A stretch of 64,000 bases of DNA from Umbelopsis ramanniana AG. Lineage: Eukaryota; Mucoromycota; Umbelopsidomycetes; Umbelopsidales; Umbelopsidaceae. Below the pieces are notes generated by a model. It searched no databases. It saw nothing but the letters and a program-made list of their open reading frames with translations, and was not told the origin of the DNA. This document shows positions 23,281 to 34,121 of the stretch, in pieces; position 1 is the stretch's first letter; every line of letters starts with the position of its first letter. The position numbers were made by a program, and so were the translations under genes. The stretch covers positions 62,001-126,000 of the forward strand of contig NW_026252119.1 of the NCBI RefSeq assembly GCF_025399195.1, read 5' to 3'.

Positions 23281-24689
23281 ATGGGGAGCTGCACATCCAA
23301 GTCGCAAATCGCCAGCAAGCCTCCCACGAAGGCTGTTACGTCCAGTACTGGCACGGCCTCGAGAACCCGAGTTATGGCAGATAGAGAGTACCATAACGTA
23401 GAAGCCAGTACTTATGTGCTACCTAAAGATGATCGAGAAAAGGATCGTCTGCATGAGGTGAGATGACATGCAGATAGGCATTGCCCGAATGGTGGAGTTT
23501 CTAATTCCCCCCATTTTACTGACATTTGATCGACCGCTTTAGCAACACTATTTGTTGAAAGAAAAATTTGGAGGGTAAGCCAATGCGTCCATGGATGAAT
23601 ATGACGTTTTGTCTGAACCTTTGCAATTGACTCCGACTTTTAGCAATCTGCTGAAGCCAGAATTCACTGTAAAGCTCTTTGAAAAAGATCTTAAGGTGCT
23701 GGACATAGGCTGTGGGCCTGGTACTTGGCTCATGGACTTGGCTACGGAATATCCTAATAGCAACTTTTATGGCGTTGATATCACAGGTTGATTTCTACAA
23801 CATGGCATACAATTGCTTGCGCTCTCCAATCGTCTCATGTTATGTTTTTCTTAGATACTTTCCCCCAAGCTATCCATCCTCGTAATTTGCAATTTCAGGT
23901 TGCTAATGTCTTGGAACCTCTTCCTTTCGATTTCAAGTTTGACTTCATACACGTTAGGTATGGACTTTTCCAATTGAGTTGTAAGGAGTGATTGGTATAG
24001 CCAACTGATTTGCATTTCAAGACTTCTGACAGTTGCTCTCCGAGAATCTGAATGGGAAATAGCGTTCAGGAACATTTACAATTCTCTAAAGCCCGGCGGT
24101 ATTTTCCAAATCACAGAAGGCTGCCCATTGGTAAGTATGCTATGGAAAACCGAATGAATGGCTTACTTTTTTGTTAACAGAGCGTTTGCTTTCGTTCAGC
24201 TGAATACAACTGATCCTGAAATGCTGGTTATTCGCACAAATAGTAAGTAATCCGTTTTCCATAGAATGTCCATTTCTTGCCACCGCTCATCATTGGTTCT
24301 TCTAGTGGCTCAACTTGTCCGCAAGAAACAGCAAAATCCAGATATGGCGTCACAGCTTGATGTTGTCCTGGAGCAAGAGAATTTCAAGGTGCTTCACAAA
24401 CAGGCTATCGAGTTACCCTTGGGTAAGCAAATAGGATTGTTTGTTTTACATTCTTATGCGCCAATCACTCATCCAACCTTTTTCAGGACACGGAACACCT
24501 GCCGACATTGCGACTGGCGACGTTTACAAAGAAGTGCTGTTAGGTATGGCTCCGTTCATGGCTGCCCAAATGAGCGTTGACATTGAAGAATACAAGAGAT
24601 TGGTCCATAAGGCGGCTGCAAACATGGGTCCCAACAAGGCCTCCATTCCACTTTGGGGCTATATTGCCCAACGCCCTAGCGACAACTAA
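23281..24689 (+). CDS. SAM-dependent methyltransferase with lipidation-type N-terminus
   Basis: Eight exons (23281-23457, 23543-23574, 23644-23786, 23855-23957, 24022-24130, 24200-24242, 24306-24422, 24487-24689) encode 308 residues. Seen: class I methyltransferase motif I LDIGCGPGTWLMDLA, the acidic end of strand 2 (FYGVDIT), a FDFIHVR post-II segment and LKPGGIFQITE (post III), matching the UbiE/TAM-like methyltransferase fold common in fungi. The protein begins MGSCTSKSQ, a good N-myristoylation context (Gly2, Ser6) with Cys4 available for palmitoylation, which predicts membrane attachment. The substrate is unknown. Two exons are very small (32 and 43 bp), so automated models may miss them. 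Confidence 0.85.
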
Positions 24690-24933
24690 TATGAGAAAGC
24701 CAAGGGATATCAGTAACGTATTGAGATACTTTGTATTTGCTATATAGATTGTGTGTAGACGAAACACTGCGAGAACTATTTAATATAACTTATACCTATG
24801 GACGACCACTAGCAAGCGAATCCAGTTACATGTGCAACGGGTGCCAAAAGATAGACTCTTATGATACAATACATGAGAACACACAGACTCATTTTTATTG
24901 ATTAATGGTTATAATGTGTGATTTGTCTAGAAT

Positions 24934-26211
24934 TTACAGCTTTGTGTTTCGGGACCATGGGACAACAAGGCACTGGTGTCTGTTGAAATGAATTGGGTTA
25001 GAGAAGGTCAAGTTGATGTAACTCCCCTTCCGGGCAGACAATTTCATGCCACAAAGGAAAAGAAAAAAAAAAAAAAAAAAAAGGAACACTGCCAAAACGT
25101 ACCTTGTCAAAGCCAACAGCTTACCGTCCTCATCAAAGATTTCGCCATCCATTTCGTAGCGACCATTGATAATATATCGTGAGATAAAGTTGCACAACAC
25201 CTCCTTGCCTTTGGGAACAGCTTTGAAGATCAATTCCAGCTGCATGGTGGGAGCCCAGACTTCTCCGCCGAGGATGGATGGGCCGAGATTCATGGGAGGT
25301 GGGACGATCATATCGCACCAGAATGCCAAGCTGGTGAAATCAATAGGTCGCTGATCTTTGAATCGTGCAACATGTCGCAGCTCGGGTCGTCCTGGGACTT
25401 GTTTATTAGCTGGGAAAACAGTCAAATCAGACTCTCCTTCCACAACGTCGTTCATGAAGCGCCAGGGCATAGGTTGAAGTTCCCCCCGAACAGGCGGTGA
25501 TGCCGGCTTGTAGATATGGTTCACACCTTGCTCTGCGGCAAAGTTTCCAAATGTAAAGATAGCAGTTACGTTAAGGGTATATGCATCTGGGTTGTAGTTG
25601 TCAACGGATTCCAAAGGTCCAGCAGAAGCATCCTAGAAAAAAAGAAGTAGGTTAATCAGTGCCATCATACAGTCATGCATATTGTGGAATTGCGTACATT
25701 GGGTTGCTTCAGTAACACTCGAGACAAGCAGTAGCCTTTGCTGCTTCGCTTGAAGTCTTCTACTTCGACGATACAGGGACCAATTTTTGTCTTGGTGGTG
25801 TAGAAACAATTCATGGCAATAGGGTCCTTCTGGTGACGTTTGCTATAATGTTGCATGACAGAATTCATCATGACCGAAGCAACATATCCTACGAACACGA
25901 TCGGGTCAGCACTCTAGCAAGAAGAATGGGTTATTGTGGGGAAGACGTTGTTCCTTACCTCCATTAGGTACAGAGCCGATACAGAATTGGGCCAAGAGGT
26001 TTCCGGTGTAGATAGAGGCACCAGACTTGGACTCTCCTAAGAACTTGGTGTCGACTCCTTGGTCGAACATGTATTTTTCTTCAATGTTACTTTGCACGGC
26101 TGTCATGTGTGTGAGAGAACAAAGAGATTGAAAGTCAATTGCGGGACAGGCAAGGGGAGAAAATATCTCAGAACGTCGGCGTTTTAACTTTTTTGATTTT
26201 GTGTTTGTCAT
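24934..26211 (-). CDS. Thioesterase-like superfamily protein
   Basis: Four exons (25959-26211, 25698-25888, 25103-25632, 24934-24979) encode 339 residues; the internal ATG at 26106 (MTAVQSNIEE) may be the true start. Seen: YTGNLLAQFCIGSVPNGGYVASVMM across intron 1 (read as YTGNLLAQFCIGSVPNG then GYVASVMM), DFKRSSKGYCLSRV, a central FTSLAFWCDMIVPPPMN segment, and the C-terminus LLALTRHQCLVVPWSRN, a classic ending of fungal tandem hot-dog (acyl-CoA thioesterase II-like) proteins. The final short exon adds only the last 15 residues. The substrate is not determined. Intron 3 (24980-25102) carries an 18-base T run in its polypyrimidine region. Confidence 0.85.
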
Positions 26212-27685
26212 CTCCAACACCTTTGATTTTATTCCAAGAGCAAATTGAAAAAATTAAAGCAGATGAAAGGAACTTATTCAATTTATGTATGCATTAGACT
26301 ACAATGTGCAATTAACGGTAAAATTGGAGAACGTCTGCGCGTAGTATAGTAGATTTTATTTTATTTTTTGCCAACAACGCGCATGTGTTTCTAGTGAAGC
26401 AATCATTAATTTCCCCAATTCGGTTCGTTGTTCAGATGGAAGTCACATCATGAATTCGCTCACTACTGAACGAAATGATAAAAAAAGAGGGAGTAGCTGA
26501 AATCAGCAGCCTTGTAACCACTGGCTCTGCCAAACACGATATTGACCATAGATTACATGGTAAAATAGATGGTACTGCAGATGGAGTATCGCTCGGTGCT
26601 GAATTAAGCATTTACATTGGGTTTATCAAGTCTATGTTAAGCAAAGTTGCATCCACAACAGCTTTTGCTTGTATACGAGTCACCATTTGTTCTATTCAAT
26701 GCATGGACGAAAGGATCCAGAATTGCCTGTAAAAGTAGTATAGGCTTGTTTCTTATACATACATTGTAGGTAACTGCTTTTGATGCAACCCTCAGCTTTG
26801 AATGAACGCTGTATCATTTAGGTAGGATTTGTTATTATTTGAGGACATGAATTGATTTTCTCGCTGACAGGTCATTTGGTAGCGGGGGGGGGTTTTTTTT
26901 TTGCTTCAATATTCTTCATGGCCAAGATGAAACAATTGCGTTTATGTGAATTAAGTGGATCATAAATAAATAAAAAAATAAAATGAGATCTATGTACGCT
27001 CACGGCCGAACAATGTATAGTTGGACTCTCGCATCGCGCATCAACAAATCGCTGATGAAATTCCTTTACTGCTACAGCTACACGTATCCACGTCCAATAC
27101 ATCGCATTTCATAGACAACAAACTGCCGGTTGTCCTTACTCTATGGTTTCAAAACGACCAAGTAGACCATTCTACAGTGTGGTCTCTTTAAAATCTTTCA
27201 TTTGCTGCATGTTCTCCCAACCTTGCGCTTAAGAAAGTTGACCCACCTCTGGTAATGCGTTTCCTGGCGGTTGTTGAAGTTGGCCGCGTTTTTGAATGAG
27301 TGTGGAACATACAGAAAGATGAGTCGAACAAGGCAAATTACTAAGTTTAAGCGGATTCTGCGTAAGCTAAGCAAAAATACTGCTGGTCACCAGCGCTGAC
27401 TGACTTCCAACGGTCTCTGATACGCAGTGCAAAACGAGTTACCAACAGTGCGAAAATGCAATCGGCTTATTGCTAGAACCATCATTTTGAATAGGTGTGT
27501 GTGTCATGCGTATACGATAGACATTTTATATAGAATTGGAATATTTTGAATAAGTATTTGATGGAAAAAAAATGGTGAGGGAAGAAGAGAACGATGCTAT
27601 TGCAGTGTATCTAGACGAAGGGATTTGTGGGGAATTGTACAAAATGCTTTGGAGAAATAAAAGAAAACGGAAAACGAGAAGAGCC
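26212..27685. other. 1.5-kb gene-sparse interval, nothing convincing
   Basis: This lies between the thioesterase start and the GATA factor stop. One 85-codon plus-strand ORF (26475-26732) and short coding-like stretches around 27240-27410 have no recognisable domain. It includes a G8 run followed by a T9 run near 26883-26901. It may hold a non-coding RNA or just UTRs and promoters. Confidence 0.4.
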
Positions 27686-30160
27686 TTAGTAGCTTGACAT
27701 GCCGAGGCTACCTGCTGCTCCATCTGCATCGTCGCCGTTGTCATCTTGGGAGTATGGATACGCGTAGTCCATGGTGTGCTCTGATTGTTCAAATGAATCA
27801 GGTGGAGATTCGTTGTCGTCCGAATTGCTTGGAGGAGACATCTTGGAGTTTTCTCCATCATCCCCTTGTTTATTACCTTTTCGTGACGATCGTGCTTTGG
27901 GTGCTGTAGGCCCATTTTCATACCGTTGTCTTTTCTTGATGATATCAGTTTTCATTGAAAGGGGTCTCCTTTCGTGATGGAGTTTAAGGCTAAGGAAAAA
28001 GAGAGGTTAGACACATTCTCGGTTTATCAAGTCAAGTGCCAATAAAACCACTCACTATAAGCCGCAAGCATTACAGAGCGTGGATCCATCGTCATCTCGT
28101 CGCCAAAGTGGTGTTGTTGTAGTGTTGCAGTTGGAGCAAACGGGTTGAATGATATCTTCCTCTCCACGAGCATCCTTACGCGCCACATGCGGTTTCAAAC
28201 TCTTGGGCCTGGGAGCATTGTGTAGTTTTAAACTAATAAAAAAGCCAGAATTAGCCCACATGAGAATCTAAACATTGAACAAAATATGTGTCACTTACTA
28301 TAAGCCACAGGCATTACATAAAAGCTCATCGTTGGCAGATCGTCGCCATAAAGGCGTGGATGTAGCTCCGCAATTAGAGCACACTGATTTGCTGCTGGAT
28401 TCGCCATCTGTGCTCACCGACGCCGACGCCACCGTCGGTCGAATTCCGCTCGCACGTTTAGCAGCTTTCACGTCTAAAGTGGGTGAACTGGCTCTACTGC
28501 CAGACCGCGATGAAGGGGCCGAAACGGGTTGTTGCGACATCTGCCTCTGCACCTGATGGATAACAGACTGCAGTGGACCAGATGATGACGCATTATTCAA
28601 CGTTGGAGGTACGCTGGATAATGGAGTGGTAGGCGCCGATAAGCTGTTATGCCTAGCTTGCTGTTGATGGTGAGCAAAATTGGAGGTGTTGAAGTCGGCC
28701 GTGGCATTAGCAGTGTCTGTATCTATGTACATCAGGTTTTGGGTATATAGTGGTCTTGAGCTTCCCTGTTTCCCTGTCAGTCCTAATGAATACCGGTCGT
28801 TTATTGAACCTTTTGGCGTGGATGCATGTGTCAACATGTTGGAGCTCTGCATACCACTAGGAGGCGGCGGGGGCATCGTAGATGGCACATACATAGCATT
28901 TTGCTGCTGTGGAGGTTGCGAGTTGGATGGTTGCACATCATTATATCCATCAGAGGAGTTGTTTGCGTACTGTGGAGGTCGTACAGAGGTATGGCTGATG
29001 GGGCTTGTTGGAACGCTTTGGGGAGTAGTCATCGCCATTGATCGCCCAGTATTAGGAAGATGCATGTTGGTGGTGGTTTGAATGGAGGGTTGTCCAGAAG
29101 GTTGCTGCATGTTTGGATATACGGAGGCATTGTTATTCTTGTAGAAGTATGAAGTTTGCCCAATGGTGTTCGATGAAGCCATAGGTGATGTACGATAACT
29201 TGGAGATGGAGCCCCAGACGACAGGGGAGAGAACCCATTGGGGTCAGTCAACATACTGTCGAAGGGGAGTTCAACTATAGGAAGTTGTCCAGGGTCCGAA
29301 CTTAACAAAGCGTGCATATCAAATGGCCCAAAAATATCCTCTAATTCAACCACTTGATTATCAGCTTGATCTGAAGTATACTGATGCAAAACGAAATTTT
29401 CAGTGACTTGTCGCATTTGCTGTTGTTGTTGCTGCTGTAAATCGTATCCAAGTCCATAGTTTGAATAAAGCGTAGGGTTCTGACTTTGCTGATAATTAAA
29501 TTGTTGTTGCTGCTGTTGGTTTGGCATGGTCTGTGCTGAAGGTTTCGGTTGTTGCTGGAGCGTATTTAGGTGTTGTTGTTCTTGCGGTTTCTGTTGCGGT
29601 AATGGTCTTCGTGATGGAGTTTGATCAGCCGATGTCTTCATCACCTTTCTCGTAGGTTCTTTCTTGTTGTTGGGTTGAGAAAGCGGGGCGGCAAAGTTGA
29701 TAGTGGAGAGACTGTTACCCCCAAACATAGCGTCCGACACCAGTGATCGAGCAGTGGTGGTAACGGCCTTTCGCTTTTTGGCGCTATCCGACACAGTTTG
29801 TTTCTCTTTTTGTTTTCTACGCTGAGCAATGACTGATGCGCCTCCGTCCTTGCCGTTGCCAAAATCGAACTTTTTAGGAGCTGGAAGCTGAGATAAAGCG
29901 GTGCCTTTTTCGCCTTCTAGTTGCCGAGTGGTGTTGGACGAGAGCTTTTTGAAATGGGACTTTGACTTTGTGTCATCAACGAGTAAGTGATGTAAAAACC
30001 ACAAACGCCATGACAAGTTTTCAAGACGGGACCCATTTTCGAGCGAATCTTTTACTTTTGTACACACACGCCATGTCTTGGAGAGCTCTTCCTCAGAATC
30101 CAAATTCGAGAATGGCGAAAAGGATTTGTTTCCTTTAATCTTTAGAAGGATTGGGGCCAT
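27686..30160 (-). CDS. Two-finger GATA transcription factor with fungal N-terminal DUF1752-type motif
   Basis: Three exons (28299-30160, 28056-28232, 27686-27989) encode 780 residues. Seen: an N-terminal [17 protein letters not shown] motif of the fungal nitrogen-type GATA family; long Gln/Ser/Pro-rich regions with poly-Q; and two C-x2-C-x17-C-x2-C fingers, [15 protein letters not shown]...CNAC and [15 protein letters not shown]...CNAC, 60 residues apart, each followed by YLKLH. AreA/Gln3-type factors control nitrogen catabolite genes and usually have one finger. Iron regulators (SRE/Fep1) have two but with a Cys-rich linker, which is absent here. A nitrogen-type role is therefore more likely but inferred. 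Both introns cut the same Tyr codon after each finger. Confidence 0.88.
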
Positions 30161-30655
30161 TTAGATTGAGCCAATTTCAACAATGGAAAAAGCTGCGGGC
30201 CTGTGGTGTGGGTGATGGGTGAGAAGAATGACAGATTGGTCAGTGCTACTTTTGTGGAAGAAAAAAAATAAAAATTGAGTAATAAAATCCGAGCACGAGC
30301 CCAAAAAGATCCAAACAGGATACATACTGGTTTGTAGTTGATAACGCTCGCTATGACCTTATTTACAGAGACAGTTAAATAAAACAAAGTGGAGCACTGT
30401 TGGCAAGTTGTGCAAAATGGAGATGGGGTAAAGAAAGATCAAGTTGGAATGGTCGGGTTTACAAAGACATGGGGGTGAAGTCATGGGCCCGTACGTCAAT
30501 TCTCACAGTCAGGCAAAATTAATACTATGGTAGGCAGACCTAGGGCTTCATTTCGTTGTTTTTATTGCTACTGCCATATGTATGTTTGTCTAATGCTACA
30601 CTTTGGACAGTTTCAAAAATGCCGTATGCGGCAGACGTGGTGTCGCATATCACAA
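30161..30655. other. Promoter/5' leader of the GATA gene, no gene
   Basis: This gap lies between the GATA start and the MAEA stop, both on the minus strand. The ORF at 30527-30772 (plus) overlaps the MAEA last exon and is a shadow. No other feature is seen. Confidence 0.5.
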
Positions 30656-32445
30656 CTAAGAAATGTACAGTTTTCTAGTCTCCACCAGCTCAAAGGTATC
30701 CCCAGTTCGAGGACATGTAATGTATCCATTGTTCTTACTGGCCATCTCTTCCAGAGCCTGCAAATAGGATAACAAATCAATCACCCTTGCTAATTAAACA
30801 AAAATAAAAATAAAAAAGCAAAGCGCATCATGTGACTGTACATGGTCATGGAATGTTCCTTTTTGCCTTACCTGAAGGCTGTATACCCGTCCGTTGGGTA
30901 ATAACATGGGTGGATTATTTTCGTCGATCTTTTTTCCACTGAGGCGACACACAATACTGGAGTTGACATGATGAGACAAGGGAAGGTTCTCTGCCAACGC
31001 TCCCAACGTGCTTGTATCGCATACAGGGCAATTCAAGTTCTTGTCTTCATGCTGTCGGCATTGCGGAGTTTTAAGCGCTGACAGGCCCGCCTGTAACGTA
31101 ATGGAAAGCAATGGTTGAGAAGTTAAGCAACAAAGGGCAAAATTGTCTGCCTTGAATTGATCAATGAGCTTTTTCCATCGTCGAGAATCATATAAACTCT
31201 GTATGAATATCGGTTAATAATGTTCTGCATGCATGGGTTTCTATCTATCTGATCTGACCTTGTAGGGTTCGCAAAGAGTGTCCTTGGGAAAAGCTAATAA
31301 TGCCATGGCTTGTTCAAGCTGGCGTAAGTGGCTTTCTGACCATGACGATAGATACTTTTGAACATATTGAATCGCCTCCGTCTTCTTTCCTAATCGGACG
31401 AGTTCAATGTACTCCTGCAAACGCAAATTGAATTCCAGCGTGCTCTATTATTTCCACGATATGTTCAGTTACATCACATCATTGAGTGAGAGAGAGATAA
31501 CTGAGTGCCTAACCTTCAATTTCTTTAGACTATTCCGATTGTCTGAGCACCACTGTATACATTCTGAACAGCTATGTTGTTTCAATGCTTCTTCAATCCG
31601 CGCTGACTGTGCAAATAGCTCGACATCCACCATTTCCTGTCAACGCCAATGATCAATTTTCATTTAGTATTTTAAAAAAAGAAAAGAAAAAAGGTGACAT
31701 CAAAAAAAAAATGAGATCTCTTACGCTTATTTCACTGTCTTCGGCCATCTTCTTTGCCGTATCATTGAACCCCTTGCGAAGCATGTAATCAACCAAGACT
31801 CTATCAAGTCTGAGCTTACTCCAACGGTTAAATGCTTCCTTGTCCGTCGGGGCAACTTGTGAAGTATTTTTCAGGTGGTCCAATCGTATCTTTGTCCTGG
31901 TTGTGTATAGTTGCTCTTCCTTCTTGATATCATCCAGCTAGACGCAAATGTTGAAAGCGGATTAGTGGACCAAAGCTGATGTTACACTTGTTAACCATCT
32001 ATCTACCTTGCGGCCAAGTTTTCTCAGTCGTACTAATAGTTCATCGATGATAGTCGTTGCTTGACTGGAGGTTATTCGGTCGGCTTTCGCTTTTTTGACG
32101 CAATCTTCAATCTTGTCATTGATGTTTGTAATCTCTTTTTCAAGGTACTTGGTCTGATTTCGGAGGGTTTTCTTTAGTTGTTCGTTAGGGACCTTTTAAT
32201 GCGAAGCAGTTAGCGTTATTATCTTTCATTGTGTATAGCAAAGGGGCATGTTAATTCTTCCGGACAAAAGGATTGATGGGATAATGGCGTTGTACAAATC
32301 ATACGGATCTTGACGTTGCTTTTTCAAGCGACAATGGGCGACACGCTGTCGTATAGAAGAGTCATGTGTATTCAAAAGTCACAGTTATTACCTTTATAAA
32401 CGGTTGCTCCAGCTCTAACAGCTGCTCAGGCTTTATCTTGTTCAT
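30656..32445 (-). CDS. FYV10: GID/CTLH E3 ubiquitin ligase subunit MAEA/Fyv10 (Gid9)
   Basis: Seven exons (32392-32445, 32007-32192, 31725-31937, 31514-31636, 31259-31444, 30872-31198, 30656-30757) encode 396 residues. Seen: an N-terminal coiled-coil region; a LisH-type motif (RLDRVLVDYMLRKGFNDTAK); a CTLH/CRA region including CSECIQWCSDNRNSLKKLK, then STLEFNLRLQEYIELVRLGK, which matches animal MAEA; and a C-terminal degenerate RING with NCPVCDTSTLGALAENLP and SIVCRLSGKKIDENNPP, PNGRVYSLQAL and ITCPRTGDTF. Known role: part of the GID/CTLH ligase, which in yeast degrades gluconeogenic enzymes. The acceptor at 31444 was chosen because it restores STLEFNLRLQEY; a downstream AG would delete it. 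Confidence 0.94.
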
Positions 32446-32638
32446 GGCTTATGGGAAAGAAGACGGTAAGCAATCCTCATCAATGTAGGAGTTTTAAATC
32501 ATTACAACCGGCATTTTTCTACAGGGTTTTTCAGTTTGGTTGCTTATTTATTTGGGAATTTCTATGATGCATTGGGGCAATATGGAGCAAAACAAAAGGT
32601 AATGGAGAGGTAATGATGAAAATTGGAGGGGGTTGTTT

Positions 32639-33897
32639 TTACGAAGAGGCCTTCTTCTTCTTGTGGGATTTCTTGTCCGAGTCTGCCTCATGCGACCGCT
32701 TCTTCTCCTTCTTGGTAATCACGGGGGCACAAGTATCGAAGCCATAGGGCTTGAATCGCATCTGCATACCCTGTGGCTGCTCTCGAATAGGCCACGGTGT
32801 GTTTTTTATCTCTTCTCCAATCTGAGTGGTGTCTGGAATTTCAACCTTTTCATCCAAAATGAGCTTATGCTTGATGGGTTTTGGTGCTAATAAACAAGAC
32901 ATCCAAATTAGACCGATTTCACGTCAGGTGAAGATATGCCCAACAAAAAACCCAATTCATAACAGACCGGGGCTACCAGGCAAGCGGCAGGGTCGCCCAT
33001 CCCGTCTGAATAAAATTAAAATAAACCGGTCCCGTCAACTCCACTCCACTCTCGCTCGTCCCTAATAACTTACCAAATCCCAGTTTGCCTTTTCTCTTCA
33101 TGTACGGGACCAAGCATCTGAATCCAGACATTTCCTGGCCACCACACAAGATGTTCTCGTCAGATTCTTCCAATGCCTCGGGTACGCGATACATGGAGTA
33201 CGAAGACGAATGTTTTGAAAGTTTGCCGAGACTCTTCCCAGGAGAGCGATCGCCTGGAAGCTTGAATTTCATTCCGACAAGGTCTGATGAAGTAATCTGC
33301 ATTGGTGTGGATACGAAGAAGAGATTTCGAATTAGTGTTCCAATTAATTGCGCAACCCTTTTTATCTTAATCGTTCATGATCACGCCTGCCTGATTCCGC
33401 TCAAAATCACCTGCACAATTTGAAAAATATACAGGAAGTGTAATTTTTTCCCAAGAAAAAAAAAATAAAGCTTCGATGTCGTCAACAGCCCTTTCCAAAA
33501 GCCGAATGCACAAATAAACACCCCCCATAGAAGGTATAAGAAGAGATCAATAAGGTAGATGGAAAAACTCACGTTATGAGGTACCCGAATAAGCCAGAGT
33601 TCTTTGCCATCGTCAGCGAGTTGCTCGTAATCAAAGGGTGATGCGTGTGTAGAATTGGCGATTTTGAACATATCTGGAGGTCGATAGCTGTTTGAGAAGA
33701 AAATGATCATGATCGCTCGTTAGAGATAACAAAACCTTCTCAAGAGCAGTAACACTGACGTTGGTAATCGTTTGCTTGGCCGAAATTGTACATTGCTTGA
33801 AAGGATTTACCGTCATTGAGCGAAAAAAGTCTTACCTGGTGATTGAATCTTCCATGTCGCTGTCGTCGCTAGACACTGTTTCTCTTGTTTTACCCAT
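32639..33897 (-). CDS. RPA34: RNA polymerase I subunit RPA34 (A34.5/POLR1G-like)
   Basis: Four exons (33836-33897, 33573-33687, 33074-33296, 32639-32886) encode 215 residues. Seen: YRPPDMFKIANSTHASPFDY, ELWLIRVPHN, then VGMKFKLPGD, CLVPYMKRKGKL, and PIREQPQGMQMRFKPYGF followed by a Lys-rich tail (KKSHKKKKASS). These match the RPA34.5 family, whose dimerisation domain pairs with A49 to assist rRNA transcription in the nucleolus and whose C-terminus is basic. The introns are larger here (148, 276 and 187 nt) than elsewhere in the window, so a missed microexon is possible, though the frame is continuous. Confidence 0.82.
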
Positions 33898-34121
33898 GCT
33901 GGCTGATTCGAAAAGAAAAATGCAATGAGTTGTTCGTTCACTTTGGGCCAAATTTTTTTGCTCCGCGAAAAATAGTGGTCACAAATATTCCACCCTCACA
34001 TTTTCAAAATAGCGCTGAAACAAAGGTACAGAAGATGATACTCTTTATGCTATCAATTTGAATGGATAAAAACAATATTCATAAGCCTCTATGTAGATAA
34101 TATGCTATTTTATAAATAAAA

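Noticed and set aside
26475-26732. 85-codon plus-strand ORF in the gene-sparse interval
   Set aside because: No recognisable motif, no clear promoter or homologous pattern; kept only as a note on the interval.
27246-27410. Short coding-like stretches (for example a 26-codon basic ORF near 27320)
   Set aside because: Too short and without splice partners; the composition alone is not enough.
27686-30160. Iron-regulatory (SRE/Fep1) GATA factor
   Set aside because: Two fingers are present, but the Cys-rich linker typical of iron regulators is missing and the N-terminal motif is of nitrogen-type factors.
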